Positions 14,579 to 22,927 are shown, numbered from the stretch's first letter. The stretch: DNA of 34,645 nucleotides from a virus (IMGVR_UViG_3300037540_000234:1-34645), one strand, 5' to 3'. Notes: generated by a model not told the origin, from the letters alone. Numbers and translations are program-made.

Positions 14579-16834
14579 ATGGTAGTAGGCGCAATACTTG
14601 TAGCGGCGATAATTGTAGGCGGGTTGATACTTGCAACCTTGTTAGGCAAGGGTCCCGAAAGCGCCGATATGTCCCCAGCTACATTAGATTCTTTTCAAGT
14701 AACACAAGCAAAAGAAGGGTCGGTAATTCCTTTAACATTCGGGACCGTGCGAGTAAATACTAATTTATTATGGTATGGTAATTTAAGATCGAAAGAAGTA
14801 AAAGAAGAGGTAGGCGGCAAAGGCGGCGGAAGTGAAAAGGTAACGGTAGGCTTTGAATATTACTTAGACATTTGGCACGCAATCTGTATAGGTCCGAATG
14901 TAACGCTTTTAGGCGTTTACATTCAAAGCGAAGCGCGCGGCCTAAGCGCTTTAGGTACTTATTACTTTAACGACGGGGACGACCCTTACTACCCTACAGA
15001 ACCGGGGCCTTACGCGTCGCCGCTTCGGGGCGTATCGCATTTATTTCAAGATAATTACTTCTTAGGTTTAAATGCTACAACCGTCCCGACTATTCACCTT
15101 ATAGTAAAACGAACTTCAAGCGCGGCTATAAGCAATCCGAATTTGGCTTCGGGCGTTAACCCCGCCGCTATTATCTATGACTTGTTTAGACTTGCAGGCG
15201 CGACCCACGGAGATTTTGACATAGCTTCATTTAACGAAGCCGCCGTATATTGGGCGGGTAAAAATTACGGTTTAAATATCTCATTCAGCAAGCAAGACGA
15301 ATTAAGGACACAAATTAATAAAGTCTTTACTTATGTAGACGGCGCGGTTAGCTTTACCGAAGAGAATAAAATTTACCTTAAAGCTTTTAGAGACACGGAC
15401 CCAGTAGTTGAAACAATTACTACAAGTAAGTTTCGAGAATTTCAATTTACCCGGCGTTCGTGGGAAGACGTTTTTACAGACTTTAGAGCAAACTTTATTG
15501 ACTCCGCGCAAGACTTTACAGAACGCACGGTAAGGGTAAGGAATAGCGCGGTAGCTAAGTTAATAGGTTACGATAAGCAGAAGACAATAGACTTAACTGC
15601 ATTTAATGATATTGATATAGCAAGCGAACGTACATGGGAATTAATGAAAAAACTTTCCTACCCCGAAGCGCAAATAACTTGTAAATTGGGTATGGAATAT
15701 TCGGGATTAAAAGTAGGCGACATAATAGAAATAACTAACGACGACTACGGACTTTTAGACGTTGACTTTAGAATATGGGAAGTAGATGCAAGTCAAATAG
15801 ATTCTAATGAAATCACTTTTAGATTGGTGCAAAGTCTTGAAGGTTTGTTCGACGATAACTTTCAAACGGGCGGCGGTAGTCAATGGGTTACGCCTTCCTA
15901 TGACCCCGAAAGTTTAGCCTATCAAGATTGGTTTGAATTACCTTATAATAACCAAACCGGCGAAGCCCCGGCGTTCCTAATGTTAGCGGCACGTAAGGGC
16001 GTCGAAGATGGTTTTCAATTACTATGGTCCGCTACCGGGTCCGACTATACGGCGCAAGCTGTATATACTACATTTAGTCAAAGAGGTATTGTCAACGTAA
16101 CATATCCGATTACTATAGCAATCGACGACGGCGAAGACGGTATAGTATTTACACCTTATAGGGACGACCCGCAATTTCAAAGCAATAGCCGTACTAACTT
16201 ATTCGCCGCTATGCGTTTTGCTTTAATCAATAAGCAAGAGTTAGTAGCATTTCAAACCGTAACAGCTATTAACCCGACCCAGTTTAGATTGACCGGCATT
16301 ATTCGGGGCGTTATGAATACGCCTATAGTAAGTCATACGGCGGGTCAAGTCATTTGGTTAACTTCATTCGGTAACAATGTCTTAACGGGGTTAGCGGTCA
16401 ATGACTTCTACGTAAAACTTTTGCCTACATTCGGCGGAAAAATTTTAGACGCCGGGTCCGCAACGCAAATGCACATTATAGGAACTACTAAAGCACAAAC
16501 GCCGTGGCCCGTTAGCCGAATACAAGTAGATAAAACCGGGGCAAGTAATATAGTTTCAATATTTCCTACGTCTTCGTTATTTAATGGCGCGGGTGTAGAA
16601 GCCGGGACCGTTCAATTTGACCAATGGCCCCCGGCTTTTGTTGGTGATATTCAATGGTACACAAATTATGATGGAACTATACAGACCGTAGCTTTAGGGC
16701 TTGCAGTATTTACCGTTACACGCGCTGGCGCTTTTACTCTATATGTTCGACATAGACGAAGCGGAAAATTTAGCGGGTGGAAATCTTTAAGCGTAGGGGC
16801 TTCGGATGGAACCTACATAGGACCAAGTAACTAA
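14579..16834 (+). CDS. Tail-tip central hub / host specificity protein (J or GTA gp15-like)
   Basis: A 751-residue protein. The N-terminus has a long hydrophobic Val/Ile/Ala/Gly segment (about residues 2-25), as often seen in this family, where it may enter the membrane. Next comes QVTQAKEGSVIPLTFGTVRV, a typical early segment of tail-tip J proteins, then a Gly-rich loop and YLDIWHAICIGPN. The middle has YVDGAVSFTEENKIYLKAF and the YSGLKVGDIIEITNDDYGL strand region, again typical. The C-terminal third is beta-rich and might carry receptor-binding domains. It follows hub and peptidase genes as expected. It is shorter than many J or megatron proteins (about 1000-1300 residues), so receptor domains may reside in the following genes. 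Confidence 0.8.
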   Translation: MVVGAILVAAIIVGGLILATLLGKGPESADMSPATLDSFQVTQAKEGSVIPLTFGTVRVNTNLLWYGNLRSKEVKEEVGGKGGGSEKVTVGFEYYLDIWHAICIGPNVTLLGVYIQSEARGLSALGTYYFNDGDDPYYPTEPGPYASPLRGVSHLFQDNYFLGLNATTVPTIHLIVKRTSSAAISNPNLASGVNPAAIIYDLFRLAGATHGDFDIASFNEAAVYWAGKNYGLNISFSKQDELRTQINKVFTYVDGAVSFTEENKIYLKAFRDTDPVVETITTSKFREFQFTRRSWEDVFTDFRANFIDSAQDFTERTVRVRNSAVAKLIGYDKQKTIDLTAFNDIDIASERTWELMKKLSYPEAQITCKLGMEYSGLKVGDIIEITNDDYGLLDVDFRIWEVDASQIDSNEITFRLVQSLEGLFDDNFQTGGGSQWVTPSYDPESLAYQDWFELPYNNQTGEAPAFLMLAARKGVEDGFQLLWSATGSDYTAQAVYTTFSQRGIVNVTYPITIAIDDGEDGIVFTPYRDDPQFQSNSRTNLFAAMRFALINKQELVAFQTVTAINPTQFRLTGIIRGVMNTPIVSHTAGQVIWLTSFGNNVLTGLAVNDFYVKLLPTFGGKILDAGSATQMHIIGTTKAQTPWPVSRIQVDKTGASNIVSIFPTSSLFNGAGVEAGTVQFDQWPPAFVGDIQWYTNYDGTIQTVALGLAVFTVTRAGAFTLYVRHRRSGKFSGWKSLSVGASDGTYIGPSN

Positions 16835-17118
16835 TGCCTACACTAACGCCTACACAATTAGAAAAGTTAAGATGGTCCGCGCAAAGCTGGACCGAAATAC
16901 TTGCAGAAAATATGCGAAGGCTTGAAGACACTTTGCTATATGTAACTTATATGCAAGATGTTAATGAAAGCGGGTTAGCGGACGGCGACGTTTTACAATG
17001 GAATGAAGGCGCTACCGAATGGCAAATGGAAAATTGGAAAACTATTTTTCCTTCGACGACAAGCACGACCACGACGACGGTTACGACTACGACGGTTACA
17101 ACTACAACCGTCCCATAG
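16834..17118 (+). CDS. Small tail protein, paralogue 1 of 3, with C-terminal Thr tract
   Basis: A 94-residue protein whose start overlaps the previous stop. Pattern: a TPTQLEKLRW start, then W..I...N...L...LL, DVNESGLADGDVLQWN and a closing W. Residues 75-94 form a Thr tract ending VP. The next two genes share this layout (aromatic, Asn, LL, DVN or DVD, L..GDVL), so all three come from one ancestor. GDVL followed by an aromatic and a short loop is a recurring beta-turn unit in phage fibre-type proteins. Role unknown; probably a small tail-tip or fibre-base subunit. Confidence 0.7.
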   Translation: MPTLTPTQLEKLRWSAQSWTEILAENMRRLEDTLLYVTYMQDVNESGLADGDVLQWNEGATEWQMENWKTIFPSTTSTTTTTVTTTTVTTTTVP

Positions 17119-17128
17119 GATAAATGAA

Positions 17129-17338
17129 ATGACTATACTAAACCCTACACAAATTGAAACCGCCGATTATGGAGTACCCGGCTGGGTCCATATCTTTAAT
17201 AAGAATTTTGACTTATTAAATTCTGTATTGTTAAGGATAGATCAACTTGTAGATGTTAACGACGATTACTTACCGGACGACGCGGTTTTAGTTTGGGACG
17301 CTTCGGCGGGTAAATGGAAACCAAAGGTATTTAGCTAA
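17129..17338 (+). CDS. Small tail protein, paralogue 2 of 3, no Thr tract
   Basis: A 69-residue protein. The frame is open further upstream, but that part is only the shifted reading of the previous gene's Thr tract. The ATG at 17129 follows a TAGGATAA ribosome-like site and gives MTILNPTQIE, matching the start type of its neighbours. Shared elements: WVHIFNKNF, LLNSVLLRID, DVNDDYLPDDAVLVWD, and a final Trp-Lys-Pro. Unlike the two neighbours it lacks a Thr tail. Its stop overlaps the next ATG (TAATG), so coupling is likely. Function unknown. Confidence 0.7.
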   Translation: MTILNPTQIETADYGVPGWVHIFNKNFDLLNSVLLRIDQLVDVNDDYLPDDAVLVWDASAGKWKPKVFS

Positions 17339-17625
17339 TGGCTTATACTACATTACCCAAAAGCGGTTTACGAATACCTACGACCTATGGTCAAACCGAT
17401 TGGTTAGGAACGTTTAACTATAACTTTACAAGGTTGAATAATACCTTGCTAAAGTATTCGGCGTTGCTGGACGTAGACACGGCGGGGCTTTCGAACGGGG
17501 ACGTATTACGTTATAACTCTTCGACGCAAAAGTTTGAAGTATTTACGCCGCCATACCCGGCGCAAAGTTCGACGACCACGACGACAACTACAACGGTTAC
17601 ATTTACTACAACCACAACTGTATAG
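17338..17625 (+). CDS. Small tail protein, paralogue 3 of 3, with C-terminal Thr tract
   Basis: A 95-residue protein starting in the overlap with the preceding stop. It shares with the two genes before it a WLGTFNYNFTRLNNTLLKY stretch, DVDTAGLSNGDVLRYN, and a following short strand. After PYPAQSS it runs into a Thr tract from about residue 77 with two Val and one Phe, ending in V. Codons for Thr are mixed. Downstream a TAGGAG site precedes the beta-propeller-like gene. Function unknown; a small fibre-base or spike subunit is the best guess. Confidence 0.7.
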   Translation: MAYTTLPKSGLRIPTTYGQTDWLGTFNYNFTRLNNTLLKYSALLDVDTAGLSNGDVLRYNSSTQKFEVFTPPYPAQSSTTTTTTTTVTFTTTTTV

Positions 17626-17636
17626 GAGTTAAGACA

Positions 17637-18512
17637 ATGGGACGCGAAGACCGAAACAAAGTAGAAATAGCTTTTGCTAAAGCGCCTTACTTTCGGCGTT
17701 GGGCTAAGGACGTTAACGAAGCAATAGAGGAAGGGACCGGCTTTACTTCGACCACGACGACGACGGTTACGACAACCACTTTTACTACAACTACTACAAC
17801 CATTCCCGAATATCTCACTTATGAAAATGTTTACGCGTGGAGTCAAGGCGGGGATGCCTTACGAAAGTTCGACGACTTTTCAGCAAGTCTTTTGCAGACA
17901 ATTACGGGCTGGCCTTTCCTTGCGGTTAAGTATGACTTAACGTTCGATAACGACGGTAATTTAATTTTTATGGATAAAGACATACCGCAAGCCGCGCGCT
18001 ATGTAGGCTTTAGTAAAACGCCTAATGGCTTCGTAACTAATATGCCGCCTTCGGACGGGCAAGGCATTTGTTGGAAACGTGATACAAATGACTTAATAGT
18101 TTTAGGCGTACCCGGCGTTAACAGTTATCAAATGTCAGGGTTTAGCAATACGATTGCTAATCAAATTGTAACGGCAAATATAACGGTAGCCGGTGCGCCG
18201 TATTCGGCGGCGTGGGACCATATAGAAAATAATCTTGTAGTAATTGAACCTTCGGCGGGTGACGGTATAGTATCAGTATTGAATGGCTTTAGTGAAGTAT
18301 TAGTAAATCGCTTTACTATTGGTAGTGCGGCAAGTGCGGGAATAGCAGTAGATCAAAACGGTGATTTATTAGTTATGATACCGGCGACGAATAGCGTTTA
18401 CAAACTTGCGGGACCAATATCTATAATTACTTCGCCGCAATTTGTACCCGGCAAACCTACATTTGCAGTAGGCGCGCCGCCGAATAGTTACTACATAACA
18501 GTAGGCCCATAA
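17637..18512 (+). CDS. Anchor motif + Thr linker + beta-propeller-like tail protein (291 aa)
   Basis: Three parts. Residues 1-35 have PYFRRWAKDVNEAIEEGTG, nearly the same as in the 57-residue protein at 3436. Residues about 37-57 are a Thr tract ending IP. Residues 58-291 have repeating strand units such as YDLTFDNDGNLIFMD, KRDTNDLIVLG and GIAVDQNGDLLVM, typical of NHL/SMP-30-like beta-propeller blades. The order suggests anchor, flexible stalk and binding head. A TAGGAG ribosome site precedes the ATG. Such a head might bind a host glycan or protein, but the ligand cannot be read from sequence. Confidence 0.7.
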   Translation: MGREDRNKVEIAFAKAPYFRRWAKDVNEAIEEGTGFTSTTTTTVTTTTFTTTTTTIPEYLTYENVYAWSQGGDALRKFDDFSASLLQTITGWPFLAVKYDLTFDNDGNLIFMDKDIPQAARYVGFSKTPNGFVTNMPPSDGQGICWKRDTNDLIVLGVPGVNSYQMSGFSNTIANQIVTANITVAGAPYSAAWDHIENNLVVIEPSAGDGIVSVLNGFSEVLVNRFTIGSAASAGIAVDQNGDLLVMIPATNSVYKLAGPISIITSPQFVPGKPTFAVGAPPNSYYITVGP

Positions 18513-18547
18513 TATAAACCAATAACTTGTAGTCAAAGGGAATAGTC

Positions 18548-21292
18548 ATGGCTGTAAAAAGGATAAAAAGAAAAAAAGGTAAGAAGGCGGTCAAGAAGGT
18601 TATCCGTTTAGCTAAAGGAACCTTTCAAGGTTCGCCGGGCGTGGGCGGCGGTAGAGGTAAGCTGTACCATGAGGAAGCCGGGGGGACGACCACGACCACG
18701 ACGACGGTTACGACTACGACCTTGACTACAACCAGTTCGACGCAAACCCTTACTACGTCTACGTCTACGGTAACGACCACGACTTCGACCCTTACGACCA
18801 CAACCACGCAACCGATTACTACAAGTACTTCGACAACCGTTACGACCACGACCACGCAAACGACAACCAGTTCGACACAAGCCCCGACAACCACTTCGAC
18901 CGTTACACAAACGACAACCACTTCGACCGTTACGACCACGACCGAACCAATTACTACAAGTACTTCGACAACCGTTACGACCACGACGACCCAAACGACA
19001 ACCACTTCGACGCTAACCACGACCACGCAAGCGCCGACGACGACAAGTACTTCGACAACTGTTACGACTACGACGACCCTGCAAATAACTACAACTACAT
19101 TCCCGGCTACTTGGTATAGTATATTAGATAATACGAAATGGGCCGCGCAAGTAGGACCGCCATTTACGGCAACATGGAACGGTAGCCAATGGGTATCAGC
19201 GCCTTACAGTTTTCAAGATTGGGTTTACCTTGTAGATGTTGGAACGTGGGTTAATAGCTATAGACCTTCGTGGGTCCGCGTTACTTGGTCGGGTCCGCAA
19301 TCGGCAAGTCAAATTTGGTTGAAGCTGGTTGACTCTAATGGAAGTACTATGTTCGGGGATACCTTAATAAGTAATGGTCAACCGGCTACGCTTTCCTTTA
19401 GTGAACCTTACGACATAGACAAACTGGAAATGCACGTAAGTTCAAATTGGCCCCAGCCGGTATTCGACGGGTTTTATATAGACAACATAGAATTTGGCTT
19501 CCCGCCGTCAACTACTACCAGTACTACGTCTTCGACGACGACAACCACTTCGACGGTAACGACGACGACCCTAATTACTACAACCACGCAAGCACCGACG
19601 ACCACTTCGACGGTAACGCAAACGACGACCACTTCGACGCTAACCACGACAACCACGCAAGCGCCGACGACCACTTCGACAAGCACTTCGACGACGACCA
19701 CTTCGACGCTAACCACGACAACCACGCAAGCACCGACGACCACTTCGACCGTTACCCAAACGACAACCACTTCGACGCTAACCACGACGACCACGCAAGC
19801 GCCGACGACCACGACTTCGACGGTTACTTCGACGACGACCACGACCACGCTAACCACGACGACGACCGAACCAATTACTACAAGTACTTCGACCACGCTA
19901 ACCACGACGACGACCACGACGACGGTTACTTTTACTACAACCACTACCGGGTACATTCCCGAAAGCCCCGCGTACTATGTGTTTAATGCTGGGAATGAAG
20001 GTTCACGCTGGGCGCAACCCGAATGGTTTTATGATAACGACGCGAATTATCAAACGTCGTTTGCCAGATATAGCGGGAATAGTGGAACGGCGACCTATAT
20101 TAATTTTACCGGAAACGATTGCCCCGGAACGGAGTTAGGGAAAATTACTAAAGTTGAATTAGTAGTTAAGCAAGCACAAGTCCCCGGTAACGATTTTGTA
20201 AATATGTTTCCGAAGTACAGCGGAGTAGACAACGGCGACACAATAAATCTATTATCGGCTGGGAATGGCACGCATACCTTTGACATTACCAATGATACGA
20301 ACGCGCCGGGTACTGGGAATTGGGAATGGTCGGATATAGTAAACCTTGATATAAGGTTTGACGTTAAAGGCTTCGGAACATATAATTATTACGGTTACTT
20401 TATACAAGTCAAAGTAACCTTTGAAAACTATACCACGACGACGACAAGTACTTCGACGACTTCGACCACGCAAACCCTTACAACCAGTACGGTTACGACG
20501 ACCACGTTAGCGCCGACTACTACAAGCACGACGACCCAAACGACAACCACTTCGACGCTAACCACGACCACGCAACCGATTACTACAACCACTTCAACCG
20601 TTACACAAACGACAACCACTTCGACGCTAACGACCACGACACAAGCGCCGACCACTACAACCAGTTCGACGACCCAAACGACGACAACCACTTCGACGCT
20701 AACGACGACGACCCTAATTACTACAACCACGTTAGCGCCGACCACGACGACCGTAACGCAAACCACTTCGACGACCACGACCCAAACGGAAACGACAACT
20801 ACTACAACGCTTCCTATAGGTGAAATAACCGGATACTTTAGCGGTCTTATAAGTAATTTCGGAATGGGTAATGTAGCAAATGTTTACGACGGTAACGAAA
20901 ATACTTATGGTTCGCGTTTGCCCGAAGGGACGGCGTACCCGATTTTTCGGACTCCTACAAATTCGGGCGGCGGTACTATTAGCAAAGTTGAATATAGAAT
21001 AAAAGGAAGAGATAGTAACGTAGGTACAAACTATATGGAACCGGATTACACGTTTTGCGATAATGGAAGTGGGGTAGGTAGTCAAAAGGATATAGACGAT
21101 TGGAGTTTACCCAGTGGTAGCGCGGCTTGGTCGGCATGGGAAGACATAACCGATGATACGAACGCGCCGGGTACTGGTAATTGGACATGGGCGGACGTTT
21201 TAGATATAAGAATAAAGGCATATTTGGATTGCCCGAACCCCGCCGACTTCTTTGACTTATATCAAATAGACGTTAGGGTAACTTCGGCTTAA
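18548..21292 (+). CDS. Multidomain fibre-like protein: three beta domains joined by Thr tracts (914 aa)
   Basis: The first 46 residues are strongly basic (KRIKRKKGKKAVKKVIRLAKG) then Gly-rich. Then alternate: Thr tract about 47-184; beta domain about 185-321 (jelly-roll/carbohydrate-binding appearance, WPQPVFDGFYIDNIEFG at its end); Thr tract about 322-467; beta domain about 468-627; Thr tract about 629-754; beta domain about 755-914. The second and third beta domains are related: both have DTNAPGTGNW followed by W-(S/A)-D-(I/V), then LDIR near their ends. Tracts contain Thr with Ser, Val, Leu, Gln, Pro and Glu. Probably a tail fibre or virion-surface adhesin with long extended linkers. No chaperone or autoproteolytic domain is visible. 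Confidence 0.7.
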   Translation: MAVKRIKRKKGKKAVKKVIRLAKGTFQGSPGVGGGRGKLYHEEAGGTTTTTTTVTTTTLTTTSSTQTLTTSTSTVTTTTSTLTTTTTQPITTSTSTTVTTTTTQTTTSSTQAPTTTSTVTQTTTTSTVTTTTEPITTSTSTTVTTTTTQTTTTSTLTTTTQAPTTTSTSTTVTTTTTLQITTTTFPATWYSILDNTKWAAQVGPPFTATWNGSQWVSAPYSFQDWVYLVDVGTWVNSYRPSWVRVTWSGPQSASQIWLKLVDSNGSTMFGDTLISNGQPATLSFSEPYDIDKLEMHVSSNWPQPVFDGFYIDNIEFGFPPSTTTSTTSSTTTTTSTVTTTTLITTTTQAPTTTSTVTQTTTTSTLTTTTTQAPTTTSTSTSTTTTSTLTTTTTQAPTTTSTVTQTTTTSTLTTTTTQAPTTTTSTVTSTTTTTTLTTTTTEPITTSTSTTLTTTTTTTTVTFTTTTTGYIPESPAYYVFNAGNEGSRWAQPEWFYDNDANYQTSFARYSGNSGTATYINFTGNDCPGTELGKITKVELVVKQAQVPGNDFVNMFPKYSGVDNGDTINLLSAGNGTHTFDITNDTNAPGTGNWEWSDIVNLDIRFDVKGFGTYNYYGYFIQVKVTFENYTTTTTSTSTTSTTQTLTTSTVTTTTLAPTTTSTTTQTTTTSTLTTTTQPITTTTSTVTQTTTTSTLTTTTQAPTTTTSSTTQTTTTTSTLTTTTLITTTTLAPTTTTVTQTTSTTTTQTETTTTTTLPIGEITGYFSGLISNFGMGNVANVYDGNENTYGSRLPEGTAYPIFRTPTNSGGGTISKVEYRIKGRDSNVGTNYMEPDYTFCDNGSGVGSQKDIDDWSLPSGSAAWSAWEDITDDTNAPGTGNWTWADVLDIRIKAYLDCPNPADFFDLYQIDVRVTSA
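18686..19099 (+). repeat. Threonine-tract repeat 1 of the 914-aa protein
   Basis: 138 codons, mostly Thr, with recurring sub-units such as TTSTSTTVTTTTTQ and TEPITTSTS. All four Thr codons are intermixed. Confidence 0.9.
19511..19948 (+). repeat. Threonine-tract repeat 2 of the 914-aa protein
   Basis: 146 codons. The sub-unit STLTTTTTQAPTTTSTVTQ recurs several times with silent differences. Confidence 0.9.
20432..20809 (+). repeat. Threonine-tract repeat 3 of the 914-aa protein
   Basis: 126 codons of Thr-rich sequence with LAPTTT, QPITTT and QAPTTT units, joining the second and third beta domains. Confidence 0.9.
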
Positions 21293-21296
21293 CTAT

Positions 21297-21497
21297 ATGG
21301 ACGGGCAAACGTGGATAGAGATTTTTAAATTCGCCCCAGCTATAGCGGCTTTGCTTTTTGTTATATATCTCTTGTATAAAATAATTGTAAAAAAGGACGA
21401 AACGATTAAAGACTTAGTAAAACTTTCGGAAGCAGATATAGCAAGGCAAGCTAAAATAATAACCTTATTAGAAATCCTTATAAATAAAGGAAGGTAA
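21297..21497 (+). CDS. Small single-span membrane protein (66 aa)
   Basis: One clear membrane helix at about residues 13-29 (APAIAALLFVIYLLYKI) is followed by a charged, probably coiled-coil tail with Leu/Ile repeats and a basic end. No good ribosome site is seen and the start lies 5 bases after the preceding stop, so translation may depend on the upstream gene. It opens a series of small membrane proteins. It could be a holin-type or lysis-regulating protein, or an inner-membrane anchor, but no family is recognised. Confidence 0.6.
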   Translation: MDGQTWIEIFKFAPAIAALLFVIYLLYKIIVKKDETIKDLVKLSEADIARQAKIITLLEILINKGR

Positions 21498-21501
21498 GGT
21501 A

Positions 21502-21780
21502 ATGGGTATTTTTGATATAGTAATTGCTAATGTAGGTGTTCTAAAATCACTTGTCAAAGTGGATATGGAAACCGAACAAATTACTATAAGGCAAAATAAC
21601 CAAAGGCAAGACTTAGACCGACGACTAAGCAAGGTTACTAAAGCGACTATAGATAGCGAAGACGAATGGTTTATAGAGTTAGTTAAAAAGGACCCCGATT
21701 GCGCGCTTGAAGTTATAAAGGAATGTGAGATAGAACCTATTCTAATTCCAGAAGCGACAAAGGAAAATGATGTTAAATAA
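21502..21780 (+). CDS. Hypothetical protein (92 aa)
   Basis: A soluble, charged protein. The N-terminus is mildly hydrophobic (MGIFDIVIANVGVLKSLV), followed by a Gln/Arg-rich helix (RQNNQRQDLDRRLSK) and an acidic C-terminus. AAGGTAAG precedes the ATG. The next gene starts within its end, so the two overlap by 14 bases. It lies inside the membrane-protein cluster. Function unknown. Confidence 0.55.
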   Translation: MGIFDIVIANVGVLKSLVKVDMETEQITIRQNNQRQDLDRRLSKVTKATIDSEDEWFIELVKKDPDCALEVIKECEIEPILIPEATKENDVK

Positions 21781-22141
21781 TTTACTACATGATATAGCCT
21801 TTTGGTCTTACGCCTTTAATGGCGGCGTTGCCCTATACGGTTTTATTTTATTTGCTATATGGTGGCGTAAAGTAGGCCGGGCTACAGACGTATATAAATT
21901 TTTTACTTTATTACTATTAGCTATATTTATCGTCTACGGCGGTAATGTGCATATAAGAATACTAATGGCTATAGACCCGCAAAGAGCGCTTGCCTTTAGT
22001 AATTCTATACCGTGGTATATACGGACTTGGCTTGAAGGAATTGTATTACTAATAATCATGGTTCGAATGTCTTCACGTATTGTTCGAACCTGTTTATACA
22101 GGCATGGTTTTCTTGACGATAGAAGGGAAGTCAAAGAATAA
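21767..22141 (+). CDS. Membrane protein with about three spans (124 aa)
   Basis: Hydrophobic segments at about residues 14-33 (YAFNGGVALYGFILFAIWW), 44-60 (FFTLLLLAIFIVYGG) and 85-100 (WLEGIVLLIIMVRM), with a charged C-terminus. The start overlaps the previous gene; ATGATG gives two possible starts one codon apart, with AAGG before them. Size and three spans are compatible with a class I holin, but no specific family is recognised and the neighbouring gene at 22160 looks more like a known holin form. Confidence 0.6.
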   Translation: MMLNNLLHDIAFWSYAFNGGVALYGFILFAIWWRKVGRATDVYKFFTLLLLAIFIVYGGNVHIRILMAIDPQRALAFSNSIPWYIRTWLEGIVLLIIMVRMSSRIVRTCLYRHGFLDDRREVKE

Positions 22142-22159
22142 CTATAGCCACGAAAGGGG

Positions 22160-22483
22160 GTGAATGTTATCGAAGTTTCATTCGGTCAATATGCTGTACC
22201 CGTTATACTTACGGTAGTCTTGCAAGTTGTATTTAATTTCTTTCCGGTTATAGCCGATAGATGGAAATCAATTATAGCTATTTCTTTCGGTATCGCGTTA
22301 GGGCTTGTAGCAATTCCCTATAATGCTTTGCCGTGGACGGTAGTAAACATTGTGGACCATGCTATATACGGCTTCATGCTGGGCGCAAGCGCTGTAGGCA
22401 TTTACGAATTACAGCGCGCGGTTAGAAAACCGCGTAACGGTAACGGCGGACCCGTAGCACAACCGGCGCAACCCGCGCCTTAA
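22160..22483 (+). CDS. Putative holin (107 aa)
   Basis: Hydrophobic segments at about 9-27, 34-52 and 60-80 end in an IYGFMLGASAVGIYELQRA stretch typical of small phage holins, which open the inner membrane at lysis. The C-terminus is Pro/Ala-rich. The start is uncertain: an in-frame stop at 22145 leaves only the GTG at 22160 as a usual codon, yet the AAAGGGGG ribosome site overlaps it. A rare ATC start at 22169 would have better spacing. An out-of-frame ATG at 22164 leads only to a 17-codon peptide. Confidence 0.6.
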   Translation: MNVIEVSFGQYAVPVILTVVLQVVFNFFPVIADRWKSIIAISFGIALGLVAIPYNALPWTVVNIVDHAIYGFMLGASAVGIYELQRAVRKPRNGNGGPVAQPAQPAP

Positions 22484-22517
22484 CGGGTCCATAAATATCA
22501 ATAGGAGAAAAAGACGT

Positions 22518-22892
22518 ATGAGACATTTAAAACTTTGTAGATATTTAATGGTAATCGTCTTTGCTTGTTTGCTACTTAATTCCTGTATGCACAAGCCCGG
22601 CACGCTTAAGCCTATTGGCGATATGACCCCAAAGGAAAGGGCAACCTTTTTTATGGGAGTATATAACGCGCAAGCCGAAGACTACAAGGCTATGGTAGCA
22701 AAGCCGAATTTAACCGAAGATCAAATAAAGATTTTGCACGCAAAGAAAAAGGTTTTAACCGAAGTTTACCCTTTGATTAAAACCCATAATGTCTATGTAG
22801 ACAATGGTGCAAAACCTACAGCCGAAAGCGAACAGGCAATCATGGATTTACTTAACCGTTTAACTTCAATGGCCTTTACTGCTATTGAATAG
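22518..22892 (+). CDS. Small lipoprotein, possible outer-membrane spanin subunit
   Basis: A 124-residue protein with a lipoprotein signal: basic N-terminus, hydrophobic core, then LLLNSC with the lipid-bearing Cys23. The mature part of about 100 residues is soluble and helical. A TAGGAG ribosome site precedes the ATG. Small phage lipoproteins next to holins often act as outer-membrane spanin in Gram-negative hosts. A partner with one membrane span and a coiled coil is at 23134. The family is not recognised and o-spanins are usually shorter, so the spanin role is only a proposal. Confidence 0.6.
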   Translation: MRHLKLCRYLMVIVFACLLLNSCMHKPGTLKPIGDMTPKERATFFMGVYNAQAEDYKAMVAKPNLTEDQIKILHAKKKVLTEVYPLIKTHNVYVDNGAKPTAESEQAIMDLLNRLTSMAFTAIE

Positions 22893-22927
22893 CCTATGAC
22901 TATATTAGGTTAAGGGGGTAAATAACT

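Noticed and set aside
17003-17128. Upstream start for the second small paralogue, giving an Arg-rich N-terminus
   Set aside because: The extra residues are the shifted Thr tract of the preceding gene. The ATG at 17129 has a ribosome-like site and matches the starts of the other paralogues.
18608-19026. Arg/Gly/Cys-rich and Val-rich minus-strand frames opposite the first Thr tract
   Set aside because: Same periodicity artefact as above, over the first tract of the 914-aa gene.
19447-19986. A 179-codon + strand frame rich in Asp, His, Asn and Phe
   Set aside because: It is the shifted reading of Thr tract 2 (GAC/CAC instead of ACG/ACC) and lies wholly inside the 914-aa gene.
19474-20778. Val-rich minus-strand frames opposite tracts 2 and 3
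   Set aside because: Reverse-complement shadows of the Thr tracts with no independent start signals.
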